Assembly: GCA_010015655.1 (NCBI GenBank)
Contig: ML976683.1
Location: 478,722 to 542,721, forward strand
DNA: 64,000 bases
From: Bimuria novae-zelandiae CBS 107.79
Lineage: Eukaryota > Ascomycota > Dothideomycetes > Pleosporales > Didymosphaeriaceae
Direction: 5' to 3'
Shown: positions 25,871 to 38,510 of the stretch, one piece after another
Numbering within the stretch: position 1 is the first letter of the stretch
Layout: every line of letters begins with the position of its first letter
Notes under the pieces: generated by a model
Told to the model about the DNA's origin: nothing
The model's input: the letters and a program-made list of their open reading frames with translations, nothing else
Databases searched by the model: none
Position numbers and translations under genes: made by a program

Positions 25871-25971
25871 TACTCTGCCAAGGCTCTACTAAAATATACT
25901 ACTAGTAATAGTACAACGCGATATTCGGACTATCTAATAAACTACCTAAATTAAAAAAGCTTATATATAGC

Positions 25972-26195
25972 TGTCCGATTATATGGCCTCTATCTGTTGT
26001 GGATATGAGGCTGGAGCACTCTCTCTTTTGTACTATTCTAAATAGGGCTAGCGCTGCAGCGGCACTTATTTGGAGCCTCGCACATATCTGCATTCCAGAC
26101 ACAGACAGAACACGAACATTATTAATAAATCATCACAACTATTAATTCTCATTATTGTATTATCTCAAAGTAACAAAACACTATCAAATCTAACA
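25972..26195 (+). repeat. 5' LTR of copia 3
   Basis: 224 bases, starting TGTCCGATTATATGG and ending CTAACA, preceded by ATAGC. Compared with the 3' LTR it has extra C-to-T and G-to-A changes, mostly in its last 70 bases, so RIP acted more strongly on this copy. Confidence 0.9.
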
Positions 26196-29100
26196 ATTAA
26201 GAGTCTTACTACCTTAACTAAACCTTAAGAAAGGATAATGTCGCTGTTAACACTCCGTGACTTAACAATTATATTAACTAATTATACTAACTACGCACCA
26301 TGGCTGCTGTAGCTAAAAGCGCGATACGAACCAATAGATATATAGCCTATTATTAACCTAGATAGAGCTAAACTCCCACGCAAAAGGCCAACACCGCCGT
26401 CGCCGCCAGAAATAGCAAGTTACTAACCGATTATCCGCGTAAACGACGACGATTAATAGAACCCTCTAACACGCCTATCAGAGCTATTAAACTTAGGACT
26501 TAAGGCATATAAGGAAGACATTAAGTTCTATAAAATATAGCTTAAAGACTACAAGATAAAGGATAAGGAATACCGCGAGGAGAGATTAAGTCTTAAGAAA
26601 GTGGTTATCTATATCTAATCTACTATGTCGCCACACCTGCAACGCAACTGCTGCAAGCCTGGAGAGCAAATCTAGTAATAGATTACCTCTCTAACACAGA
26701 CCGTAGGCGTTAATAAAGAAGACGAGCGGGATAGAGCACAAGCACGATACCTACAGGCCCTTAAGCTAATAAGATAACCCTTAAACTAGGATACCTGGCT
26801 AACTAAGTATAATTAGGTAGCTATAGAAGCAGAGACGAATAATATCGCCGAAGTATAATTAATCTATAATACTATAAAGGACTTCCTAACTGCGATTATA
26901 AAGGCTACTCCCACTTAGGGTGTGTCCTTTTAAGAAACTGGACGCCGAGACGCAGATATGATAAGGAAGGAGATAATAAAACACTTCCGAGAATATATAG
27001 TAATACTCCACCCAATTAAGGGCAAACAGCATAGGGGCGCCTTTGCTACTAGTAAGCTATCTCTCGCTGCTAGTGGTGCATCCACCCTAGGCACTAACAG
27101 GGACGCCTCTCACGCTACTAAAGACGCGCTATCTTCCACGAATAACTAACGTAGACAGGGGAGACCTTGACAAAAACAATCCTTTGGTTAAAGCACTATA
27201 TCTAAGCAGTCTTCGATAGAGGATATAATAGTAGTTAAAGGCAAAAAATGCCCTGCTTGTGAATAAAGGCATAGTCTAAAAGACTACTTCTACGCATATC
27301 TAGATCATGCACTAGAGTGGTTTAGGCCACAACCTAGCTTTGTAGATATGGTACAATACAGAATCCAAAATGATTTACATCTATAAGATAAGATGAGGAA
27401 GGTGAAAAGACTAAAGTCTTAAACACCTAAAATTAAATTATCACATACTCCCACTCCAACTCAAATCACTAAGGCTAATAATAAGTAACTAGACGGACGC
27501 AAGATTACTAAAATCCTAGCGAGCTTCTAAGCCGTATCCTTCTACAACAAATTAAACACGTACCTATTGCGATGCTTAGCCATACTTAATTTAGGTATAA
27601 CCTGCCATATCTTTAACAACATCGATCGCTTTGTCTTATACCGGCCACCGGCGTCAGGAGACTTTATATAGGCAGGGAATACACAAATATAGATCTAAAG
27701 ATACAGGACTGTCTATCTTAACGTATAGGGTGCAAGTAGTAATTAAATAATATAGCTAGATAATATTACCTATTACCCTAATTTGCTCTACAACCTTATA
27801 TCGTTTCGATTACTCTAGAGGTAAGGCCTTTAGTAGGACACAAGGGCAGACCTAACGACTCTAAAAAGAAGAGATAATACTGTGCTAGCAGAACTTTAAG
27901 AGTTACACGGACAGTGGGTGCTAGAATATAGAATAAGGCTAGTAGGTAGTATTCCTACTAATACTGCGCACGCTACTTACAAGACTAACACACGCACTAA
28001 ATAAAGACTACAGAAGGCAGATACGTAGACCTAGTACTAATAATTAGGCTATTTAGGCCCTTAGGCCCTCGAACACCTCGTGCAGTAATCTAAGGAAGTA
28101 AGGATTAAAGGCCTCCCTATAGTTAAATATAACGCCTGCGGTAAAGCAAAACTAAAACGGCAAATACACTAGCAAGCCAAGGAGCGAACTAAAGGCCTTA
28201 GCAAGCGAGTCGCAATAGACTTTCACGACTACGAAGTAGACAGCTTAACAAGAGAGAAGAGCTAAATACTAATTACTAACTAATTCTCTAGCTTCGCATG
28301 GGACTACTACTTTAAGGATAATTACCTAGCACGCTTAATTATTAAATTACTTAGCACCTTTATACAGTTTATAAAAGTATAATACAACATTATAGTAAAA
28401 GTAATTAAATCTAACAACGAGATCTTCTCTATTAAGGCAGACGTTAAGAAGTAGTGCTTAGCGCAAGGTATTAAGATTAAGCCTTTAGTACTAGATACTT
28501 AAGCACAAAATAGAAGAGCTAAACGCTTAGGGGGTGTAATTAAGGAGAAAGCACGCGCGATGCGACTTAACTCTAACCTACCTTAATAAATATAGCCTAA
28601 GATCACCCGAGCCGCAGTCTATCTATATAATCAAACGCCAAACTACGCCAATCGATAGCAATCTCTATATAAAGTGTTCTTTACAACAGTAGCCTTTTAG
28701 AACGGCATTGTCACCTAACTAAAGAAGCCTAATTAAGCTTACTTAAAAGCCTATAGCTACAAGACCTTTGCTATAACTAATAACACTAAACGTGGCAAGA
28801 GCAAGCTCCAGCAACTAGATCCTAAAGCATAAATAGGTTATTTAGTTAGCTATAAATTAACTAATATCTAGAGAATATAGATTTCCTCTCTAGCAAAGAC
28901 AATCAGTACTCGCGATGTAATTTTCGACAAGGATACTATGTTCTTAGGCAAAACCAAAGACCTGGTAGACAACCTCATGCATAACATATTAGAAGAAATA
29001 GTGGCCTAGGTGCGATTAGTAGAGCTACCTTCTTTACCTTAACAAGAGTAAGCCACCGAGTCCTTCTTTAAGGATAAGATAATTAGTAAAGCGCTAGAGG

Positions 29101-31070
29101 AAGAGGTTAAAAGCACTCCTAAGTATAATTAAGGCAAGAGAGCTAGGTACGAATATCTAACGCCTCTATTAACACCGCCACTAGTAACACTCCTTGCATA
29201 ACTAATAGCAGGAGGCGATTAAGCTAGACTACCTTAAGAGTTATAAACAGGGTAGTTGCAAATAAGCGCATAGGCCGTAGCCTTTATAGCAGGCACCGAA
29301 GCTAGCAGCAACGGCAAATACAAAAGTAAGGTTCTTAATAAGGCGTAGCTTTAATAAATAATTATATTAAGTAAGAAGCCACATTAAAGCGTGCTTCTAG
29401 AGCCACCTATATGCCAAAGCAAGCTCGAAGATCACCCTCTTTATAATATGTGGAAGGAAGCAGAACGTTCCTATCTATAGAGCCATAAGGAAATGAAGTC
29501 TTGGAGCGAGGTCGTAGTAGCTCTAGTAAAGGTAGTAGGCCATTAAATCCTCGACTGCATGTGGGTATATACCTATAAGTTCGACAAACACTATTAACTA
29601 TAGAAGTGCAAGGCAAGGCTGGTAGTGCGGGGCGATTAATAGCGGCACCTAACCTCGTAAGAAACCTACGCCGTAACACTTATAGGATAATCCTTTTACA
29701 TGCTTATAGTAATTATAGCTTAGTTTAACCTAGAGCTTATCTAACATAACGTTACGAACGCGTTTGTTCACGCAAAGCTGGACAGAGAAATCTACATAAG
29801 AATGCCCCGCGGATACTCGCGAGTAGGCATAGTCCTTAAACTACATAAAGTACTGTATAGACTGCGCATATCTCTACTGCTCTGGCAAAGAGAGTTTATA
29901 TTAACGCTCCGTAATATTGGCTTTAAAATAGTGCCCCACGAGCCATGCTGCCTTATTAAGGATGGCATTATTATCTTCTTCTATGTGGATGATCTTATTA
30001 TCGCCTATTAGAAGAATCACGAGCCTGCAGTAAAAGCAGCTATTAAAGAGATAAGAACTAAATTTACCCTTACTAGCGGGAAAGACCTGCAATAGTTTCT
30101 AGGAATTAAAATTATTAGGGACTACTTAAATAGAAAGATCTGGCTTTTACAAGCATTATACATCGACAAAATATCGCGCCTTATTAATCACCATGAGATT
30201 CGCCATAATACCCTAATAGGTTTAATTAAATTACTCCTAAGAACAGGACTAGCTAGTAAGGGTAAGATTAATTAATACTAGCGTAAAGTCGAATTAATTC
30301 TCTATGCTATAGTTATAACTTAACTAGATATCGCCTTTACAAGCTCTAGATTATCACGATTCTTATCTAACCTAAGCGAAGAGTATTAAGCGACTGCTAA
30401 CTAAGTTCTCCTCTATCTTGCTAATACTAAATCACTAGGTCTTTAGCTTAGGGGTATAGATACTCTGGAAGTAGCAAGCGACGCATCCTTTATAGATAAT
30501 ACACTTAATCGTAAGAGTTCACAAGGATATATTATTAAGCTATTTAGTGGCCTAATTGCCTAGAAAGCAAGCAAGCAAGATATAGTTACTACATTAATAA
30601 TAGAGGCCAAACTTCTAGCGCTTTCATAAGTGGCTAAGGAGGCTATCTTCACTTCACGATTACTCTAGGAGCTCTAGATCGCTATAAGCAATTACCTAAT
30701 CACAATTAACTACAATAATTAATAAACTATTCGCCTAGTTACTAAAGAGATCGCAAAGCTGCAGACCAAGCTCTGCTATATAAATATCTATAATTACTAG
30801 CTAAGATAAGAAGTCACACTTAGGAAAATTAAGGTAGACTATTAACGCTCAGAGGACATAGTTATAGATAGACTTATAAAGGCCTTGCTAGTAAATAAAT
30901 AGAGCAAGTTTCTAAATAAGCTAGGACTTAAAGATATATTAGATAAGATTACTAATTAAGAGGTTGCCCTGTAGGATCTACAGTAGAGGATAGAGGCCTT
31001 TAAGTTAGAATAATAGACAGATAAATAATGCGAAGGTCCAGCTTAAGGATAAGCCCAAGCTAAGGGGGTG

Positions 31071-31294
31071 TGTCCGATTATATGGCCTCTATCTGTTATG
31101 GATATGAGGCTGGAGCACTCTCTCTTTTGTACTATTCTAAATAGGGCTAGCGCTGCAGCGGCACTTATTTGGAGCCTCGCACACATCTGCATTCCAGACA
31201 CAGACAGAACACGAACATCATCAATAAATCATCACAACCATCAATTCTCATCATTGCATTATCTCAAAGTGACAGAACACTATCAAATCTAACA
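31071..31294 (+). repeat. 3' LTR of copia 3
   Basis: 224 bases, the same length and ends as the 5' LTR and followed by the duplicated ATAGC. Several CA dinucleotides kept here are TA in the 5' copy. Confidence 0.9.
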
Positions 31295-31316
31295 ATAGCT
31301 TATAATTTAGGCTATT

Positions 31317-31794
31317 TGTTACGAGCTCAGGAAACCCGGATAGTGACACAACCACAGACAAGGATAAATGGGGGGAGGCAGATAAGGTTGTACTACAGCT
31401 AGCCCGCGAGGACTCGCGGGGTCGCTTATGTCAGTCAAGGTCACGTAACCCTGATCCAATAGCAGCTCCGGATCAAGATGATCCGCCAAGAGCTTCGAAC
31501 CAAGGTAATCCGCCAAGAGGGCCAGATCACCCAGAAACAGAGGAAGAAACAGACTAGTATATAGTGTAGTGGATTCTCCTATGTCGTTTTCCTTCCTTGT
31601 AGTTAACTTACATATTTTCTATGCGAGTACGTTCTCCTATATAAACTAATAGTTATTTTACTTTATTATAAAATTAAATTATCTAGCCTCGCACTAGGTG
31701 TCGCATTAACTTATACTATTAAATAATCTATAAAGCACCACGATACCTTACCGCCCTAACCCGGACCGGAACAAGGTGTGAGAGTCTCATAATA
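31317..31794 (+). repeat. Solo LTR of a Ty3/gypsy element
   Basis: This 478-base unit starts TGTTACGAGC and ends CATAATA, with the 5-base duplication CTATT on both sides (31,312-31,316 and 31,795-31,799). From about 31,550 onward it is closely similar to the 3' halves of the gypsy LTRs at 46,294-46,745 and 52,930-53,381; the first 200 bases differ, so it is a related subfamily. It starts only 17 bases after the copia 3 duplication. The left half is GC-balanced and little affected by RIP. Confidence 0.85.
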
Positions 31795-34700
31795 CTATTT
31801 AATAAGACACGTTACTTTCTTAGTAATGCACTATAGTTATCTATAATATTTTTTAATTAATACTAAGTAACTAATGCGCTAAACTAACCTTTTAACATAA
31901 TTATATACCTAACCTAATAAAGCTTACTTTAATAAAGGGATAAGTACTTTTTGAATGTATTCTTAATTTAGACGATTAAGGATTTCTGCCCTTACATATT
32001 ATTATTAAAGATATAGCTAATTCTTTACTAGCTAAGCGCCACTATAACCCTATTAGTTAAAAGAAAGCTATATATTTTATAAAGCGCTAGCTAGAGCTTT
32101 AAGTAAAGTTAAATTAAAAATATAACTGCTAGAGAGCCCTTTATAAGGATCTTAAAGTTATATAAGACTAGTTCTAGCTTAAACAAAATACAAAATCCAA
32201 GTATAGTATCCTAGACAATAATGTCTATAACTTTAATAAGTCTAGCTTTATAATAGGCATAATATTAACTAGAGTAGTTATTATAGGCTTTACGCGTTAA
32301 GGCAGGCTGAAAAGCATTTAGTAAAATAATTAAAAGTAAATAATAAATATTAAGGGCATTAATATAATACGCTAGGCAATCCTGTCCTTTCTTATCTTCT
32401 AAGGTAAGTACTACCTCTCTATTTAGTATAAGGAAAACTATCTATCTTATAACTAAGTTATTATAGTCTCTAAGAATAGCTAAATAATAAACAAGCTTAG
32501 TTTATAATAGCTAAAGTGCTTTAATAAATATATAAAAAGGCGTATTATTTGTATAGTACGTTTACTTATTATTAATAATTATAAAAGCTATAACTTACTT
32601 AAATTCTAGTAGTACTATAAAGATAATAAAATTATTACTTTGTATATGTCTCTACATTCGTTATGTCTCCTATAGCTACTTAATATAGAATATTTCTCGC
32701 CTTTGAAGAAGGTGTGTAGGCGCTAAGCTAAAGATTTAGTACGTAATTATATTACGTATATTATTAAAATTAAATTTTTCCCTGATTTTATTACTACTTT
32801 TAAAGCTATAATTATATAAAATAATATTTAAAAAGGCTTTTAAAGCGCTAACTTATTCGGCAAGTAAGCAGCCCAGGTAAGCGAGCGGATCATCCCACCA
32901 ACTTTTTACGCCTTTATAGCGACCTATCTTAACAACATAGCAAGATAATAGTATATAATTACTCTTATAGATTAAGTAGTATTTATATTACGCTTTACAC
33001 ACGTTCGCGTATTATGCTTAGTCTCTTTATAGTAGCTATAGCGCGTTAGAGCCTGCTAATTAGTATCTAATTATACTTTATCTTAACGCGTTTTACTCTC
33101 TAGCTATTACTTAACGTCCTTTTAAGCAATAATCTCTTCTACTATTACCTTTATTAAACTTCCTTACTACTATATCCGCTTCCTTTTTTACTTTCTATAT
33201 ATTATAATAGCCTTATTAGCCTTTTTAAGTCTCGCGATCTAATCGCGCATAAGCGTACTTTTATAAGCTATTACTTTATCGCCCTTTTTAAACTAATTAA
33301 GTACTATAATAATAAAAGCAGGTAATAAGCTTTTATACTTATAAAATTTATTATAAATTAATATTAATTAAGCCCCCAGCTTGCGCGCGTTACTTAGTAT
33401 TTTAGCTTTTTAAAAAGTAACTTTTAGTAAAGGTAGCGTTAGCGTATAAAGCTTAATATTAAGTTTTAATATTATTACCTCTAGGTCGTGTAGAGCTAGG
33501 CTAGCGCCTTAAAAGCTTACGCAGATATTCTCTTTTATAATTAATTACTTATAAGTAGCGTAAAAGGCTAGTAAGAACTTTAGCTTTATAATACAGTTAA
33601 TATAGTCGCGTATTAAGCTTTTAATCTAGTGGCTATACGCGCACTTTAATAGCCAAAAGTAATTAATATTAAAGTAGTTATAAAAGGTATAATAAATACA
33701 GTAGTATATAAAGAGTAATAATATTATTCTCTTTATAAAGCTTTTAAAATTTAAGTTAGTTCTAGCTCTTATAATTATTAAGTATAAGTAGCTAGCGCGC
33801 GCCTATCCTACGCTTTACTATATACTTAATAAAGTATCTTAGCTACTCTACTCTAAGTTTATTAGTAGTTTAGCTATTATTACTAATAGCGAAAGCTTAG
33901 TTATATAGTATATTATTATCTTAATACTAGGTAAAGAGGTAATACTAGCTATAGAAGATAATAAAGGGCGGGATTACTTAGCTAATAACGCTAATTCTAT
34001 AGATTATTATAGTTTACCTATAATTACCTAGCTAGATAGCCTTTAGTCTATCTTATTTTTTTAAGCTTATAATAATAAGCTACGCTAATATCTTGCCTAT
34101 TATAAAGCTAGTCTTATTAAAGTTATAAGTATTTTTATTATAAATACTATAGGCAGCCTTCGTGCACGATATAAGCTTAAACTAAGCCTTTATAGCTTTT
34201 AAATTCTTATATAAAGCTCTCTACTAATTATATAGCTAATTAAATTATATAGTAAGACTATTTATTCGCTTAATAAAGTTATATAGCTATTTTTCGCTAA
34301 CTTTACTGGCGTCTTGCTTAGTGAGTAGCTTATCTACTATATCTCGTATAGTACCTAGCGTGGGCGGAAATCCTCGCGAATCTAAGTTAAGTATATACTA
34401 AATAATTACCTTCTCTTCTAGCTTAGTAATTTTTTTAATTTAGACTAATAATCGCGTCGCGCAGCAATTCTAGCGCGTTATTATTTTACTATTATTTAAG
34501 GGACGCTATATATTTATATAGCCTATTATACACTTTATACCTAGTTACGTTAAATAGTAGAGATAGCTAAGGAGACATCTGCTTCGTTATAGGGTAATTA
34601 AGCCATAGCTGGTGGAGCTATTGTATTTGGTAGGTGAAGCGTTATACAAATTGGTGGGGTGGGCCGCTCGCTTACCTGGGCCGCTCACTTGCCAAACACC

Positions 34701-35300
34701 TTAGCCTAATTTCCGTTAATTTAAAAGTAGTAATATTAAAGCTTAACGTTCGCCTACGTATACTATAACTACTTAATAATACTTATAAATTTAGGTTATA
34801 ATTAATGCTAGTAAAGAAAAAAATTTAAAGGCACCTAATTAACTTCCTAATAAGTATAGTTAAAATTTTAAAAAAGATAATAAATAGCGTAGTAGTAGTA
34901 GTGTATAAGCTAGTATTAGCGTAAAAGTAAATTATTAAGCTTTAAGCTACTAATAAGGCTACTACGCGATAGAAATTATATAAAAAAAAGTAATAATAAT
35001 AAAAAAGAGTTTTTATAACTACTAATAGCTAGTAACTAGCTATTCTAAAGGCTTTATAGCGCATAGTAATAAGAAAAAGATAAAGAAAAAGGTGCGCGCT
35101 AAATAAGGTAGATTTATTTAATAGAAATATAAATACTATAGTAAGACTAAGTATAATAAAATAACATATAAGTAGTTTATAAAAGTAAATTTTAAGTAGA
35201 TTTGCCAACTACAGTTTCTTATAACTATTTATATAGGTTCTGTACTATTATGTAGAGTATAAATTTAGTGGGATCTTAACAGAGTGATTAACTCGCTTAA
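31795..35300 (+). pseudogene. Fot1/pogo-type transposon relic E (interrupted by transposon C)
   Basis: The plus-strand DDE_1 transposase is traceable from about 31,960. The NFNKSGFIIGI block lies near 32,230 (NFDKTGF in active relatives), then KDNKIITLYMSLH near 32,622 and YFSPLKKVCRR near 32,695. At 32,849-32,850 the sequence enters transposon C at a TA. It resumes at 34,702 with a sequence that aligns to relic D beyond the equivalent point (shared TAATATTAAAGCTTAA), followed by the basic tail to about 35,290. Stops throughout. The ends of E are not defined; the left part to about 31,950 is unassigned AT-rich DNA. Confidence 0.6.
32851..34701 (-). mobile_element. Fot1/pogo-type DNA transposon C, nested in E
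   Basis: This 1,851-base element is flanked by TA at both ends (32,849-32,850 and 34,702-34,703). The inverted repeats of about 45 bases read inwards from GTGTTTGGCAAGTGAGCGG on the right; the left arm is the same with RIP changes. They include a tandemly repeated GAGCGGCCC-type motif. The minus strand encodes the same transposase family as A and B: near 34,350-34,440 the block with YILNLDSRGFPPTLG can be read, preceded by EEKVI. Many TAG/TAA stops, so it is inactive. Confidence 0.75.
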
Positions 35301-36205
35301 CTAATTAACTCGCTATGTATATACGTTAATATTTTACAAAAATAAAAATTATTAAAAATACTATATACGTAGCTAAGGCTTTAATAATTAAGTAATAAAA
35401 ACTTATTATTTTAAGCGCCTTAAAATTATTTATTAAAGCTATAGTAGCTATAGCGCTTAAATCTACATATAGTTAATAGTAATTATAAGTAGCGTTGTTA
35501 AGATATCGCGTGTTTTGGTGCGGTGGTCAGGAACCCTATCAGGAACTATATACGCTAGCATACGGCAAACGGCACCGAACCCTCCTCCAATGGCAGCGAA
35601 GACGGTTCCATTAGCTTGTGAATACCGGAGTTCTTGTTAACAACGCCAGAAGGCTGTCACACATGCTGTCACACATATCGTCATTGCTTGGCCTGGGGCA
35701 ATAGAGGGCGGAGCCCAGTTTCGAGTCGTGGGATTCGACGCTAACACTGGAACAGGCTGGTGCTCTGCACAAAATCCTCGCAGCTTGAGCCGCAAGCGGC
35801 TTAATCTGGACCCTGATCGAAAACGTGTACCTTCTAGTCGGATCGTAGAGCGATATTCCCAGCTTCCATACCTCACCACAGTTGATGCTGTCTTCGCAAC
35901 CTGCTCCTGTTTTTTGTCCATGACCCACATTTGCTATTGATACTATGGTCACCAAATTTCCCTAAAAGACATGTTTTTGGTTTTGTCGGTTGAGGCGCCA
36001 CTTCCAAGGTGCCAAGGTGTCACTGCTCTTGTTCGCGAGGCTACGTTACAATTAGAACACAGCCTGGCTTGCAAATATCTTAAAGCTCGGACCTGTTTGA
36101 GCAGCTGAGAGGGGTACGTGCCGTGATTGCACACCTGCGTTTGCACCCGAGGTATATTGGTCATGACGGACTCCACCTCCTTCTGCCACCAAACCCGTGG
36201 CTACG
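35301..36205. other. Transition from AT-rich block to gene island; desaturase upstream region
   Basis: TpA-rich DNA ends at about 35,500 and base composition becomes balanced. Several overlapping short open frames lie on both strands at 35,611-36,176, but none resembles a known protein and none continues through convincing splice sites. The last few hundred bases should hold the promoter of the desaturase gene. Confidence 0.5.
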
Positions 36206-38167
36206 ATGTCGCAAAATACGCCTCAAGTTATCGACAGCAGCGAAATTTCGCGTCTCATTGCGCACGACCGCCAGATAGTCGTTCACGAAGGGTATGCTTT
36301 AGACTTGACTACGTGGATCGACAAGCACCCCGGTGGACGTCTTGCGATATTGCATATGGTGGGAAGGGACGCCAGCGATGAAATAAACATGTAAGAGCCC
36401 CTCACAGCTTCCCTTCTACTCTCGTGTATTAAATCAGAAGATTTACACATCAACTAACGTTGCAATGTTGACTTTTGTCCGCATTAGCTACCACTCCACT
36501 CGAACTCTGCTGTGTATGAAACAGTATCGCATAGGCCTCACCCAAGAGCCGTGGATGAATCTTGAAAGCCCGATCCGTTCACCTGACTTCTACAAGCATC
36601 TGGGAGTGTGCAAAGAAGAGTGCGCGAAACTTGGTTCTAAGGAGGTTAGTATCCTACGAAGTCTAACTTTACTCTGTGCTTACTCTCAGGTCCAGTCTGC
36701 AGACATAAGCTCCGTGCGTCTACTCTACAATAATATCATGCTCTCCATTGTGTGTGCGCCCAACACTTGCTGACCGTACTCGAAGGCCGTAATCGCCCCG
36801 CAGAACAAGCTCAACCGGACACCTTGCATAAGGAGAACAGTCGAGGTCGCTCCGGTGGATTGTGAGAAGCAAACGCGCCTACACACCTCTACGAAGTCCA
36901 ACGAGGTCGAAAGCATCGACGGTTCAGTAGCAGCGCGCGAGCGCTATGCCACCGGGCTCGAGCAGAAGGAGACCTCCGACGGTCTACGCAACAACCCTTC
37001 GATCGATGTCGCAACACAGCGCGCCATCGTCCTGGAATATCGTGCGCTGCATCAACGCATCAAAGACGAGGGACTATATACTTGTCGCTTTGGAGAGTAC
37101 GCAAAGGAAAGCGTGCGCTATGCCTTTCTCTTCGGGCTCTTTCTCTATCTCCTTCATACCAAGTGGTATCTCACGTCTGCACTTGCGCTGGGCCTGTTCT
37201 GGGTAGGCATCATAAATCCCCAAGACTTGATCAATGAGCGCTAACGACTGGGCAGCAACAGATTATGTTCACAGCTCATGACGCTGCGCACTGCGGCATT
37301 ACAGCTAACTTCGTAATCGACACTCTTATTGGAGCCTTCATCGCAGACTTCTGCTGCGGTCTTAGCATCGGATGGTGGAAGTCCTCGCACAACGTGCACC
37401 ATCTCGTGACCAACGACCCAACCCACGATCCGGACATCCAGAACACGCCACTCTTTTCGAACTCGCCTACATTCATGAAATCGGTCTTCAGCACGTTCTA
37501 CAACTTTCGCTTCAACTGGGATGGTGTAGCAGATGCACTGGTGCCCTACCAAAAGTACACGTACTATCCGGTGATGGCATTGGCGAGGTTCAACCTGTAC
37601 ATGCTCTCATGGCTGCACTTGGTGAGCCCGCGTGCGGCGCAGCTAGGAGCAGCATGGTGGACACGTCCCATCGAGATCGTCTTCATGACGTGCTACTGGT
37701 TCCTCTTCGGATACTGCCTCGTCTGGCAGAAGCTTCCGACGTGGACTACACGCATCGCCTTTGTGCTCATCTCGCACATGGTCACCATGATCCTGCACGT
37801 CCAAATCACGCTTTCGCATTGGGGCATGCCCACCGCTGATCTTGGACCTGCGGAATCCTTCGCGCAGCGTCAGCTCCGCACTACCATGGATGTGGATTGT
37901 GCAGCCTGGCTGGATTTTGTCCATGGAGGATTGCAGTTTCAGGCCGTGCATCACCTGTTTCCGAGAGTGCCACGGCATAATTTGCGACAAGTGCAGGGCA
38001 TGGTCCGGGAATTTTGTGAGAAAACGGAGATCCAATACCAGTGCTATGGATTCGTGCGGGGCAACAAAATCGTGTTGGGTAGGTTGGAAGAGGTATCCAA
38101 CATGCTAAAGACACTAGTGGAATGTCAGAAGTTCATGGCAGAGACCGGTGAGAGCGGATTGCATTAG
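36206..38167 (+). CDS. Cytochrome b5-fused front-end fatty acyl desaturase, sphingolipid delta-8 type
   Basis: Predicted membrane enzyme that places a double bond in a lipid acyl or long-chain-base chain, most likely delta-8 of the sphingoid base of glucosylceramides in the ER. Exons: 36,206-36,390, 36,488-36,644, 36,690-36,713, 36,786-37,202, 37,256-38,167, giving 564 residues, normal for the family. The N-terminus is a cytochrome b5 domain (heme-binding HPGG at 41-44, second heme His in YHS near 64). Three histidine boxes follow: HDAAH (269-273), HNVHH (306-310) and QAVHH (490-494); the Gln in the last box marks front-end desaturases. Introns have CTAAC or CTGAC branch sites. The tiny third exon is the weakest part: intron 3 (GTGCGT donor) is needed to remove an in-frame TGA at 36,771. 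A delta-6 acyl desaturase is the main alternative. Confidence 0.85.
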
Positions 38168-38510
38168 CTTTGCAGGGCTCCAGGTGAAGTGGAGTAGGTA
38201 CGAGGATTACTGCAAATGGGTGAGCTGATATAGATGAAGTAAAGATGGCATGTCAATATTCCCTCTCCTGTCTCACCCTCTGTACAACTCCGTGCTCTGA
38301 CACGCCATAGTGGCAGATAACAAAGAAACGATCTCTTCTATGCATGATACCGAAACCTTAGTTCCTCTGTGTATGGAAAAGGGCTTGCCATTAGCTGCAC
38401 ATTGTGAGAATGGCGTTGTTTGAAATTCCCCGGCCTTAAGTGCTACTAAAATGGTTACGCCGTAATTTGTACATCTCAAAGACAACTTGTTCTCTACTAT
38501 ATCAGTCCGC
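38168..38510. other. Convergent intergenic region
   Basis: The 343 bases between the stop codons of the desaturase (plus strand) and the decarboxylase (minus strand). It should hold both 3' untranslated ends. No other feature seen. Confidence 0.6.

Larger units (their letters stand above)
25972..31294 (+). mobile_element. Ty1/copia retrotransposon (copia 3), full length, RIP-inactivated
   Basis: This 5,323-base element has 224-base LTRs at 25,972-26,195 and 31,071-31,294 and a 5-base target duplication ATAGC on both sides. A purine run ending GGGGGTG precedes the 3' LTR. In order on the plus strand are gag (open piece 26,958-27,149 with HPIKGKQHRGAFAT), a zinc motif near 27,250 (CPAC and RHSLKD), integrase near 28,060-28,470 (VAIDFHDYE then SNNEIFS), reverse transcriptase (29,802-30,011, FFYVDDLIIAY) and RNase H to about 30,960. 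TAG/TAA stops are frequent. Against copia 4, replacements such as Ala to Val, Pro to Leu and Gly to Arg are of RIP type. Confidence 0.9.

Noticed and set aside
1..35300. CRISPR arrays, prophage or bacterial operons
   Set aside because: No regularly spaced repeats, and the protein families, introns and RIP pattern are fungal.
35611..36176. Cluster of overlapping 60-114 codon frames on both strands upstream of the desaturase
   Set aside because: The frames overlap one another in GC-rich DNA, show no family features, and no consistent gene structure emerges.
37372..37839. 155-codon frame and others inside the desaturase exon
   Set aside because: Out-of-frame shadows of the desaturase, which carries the histidine boxes.
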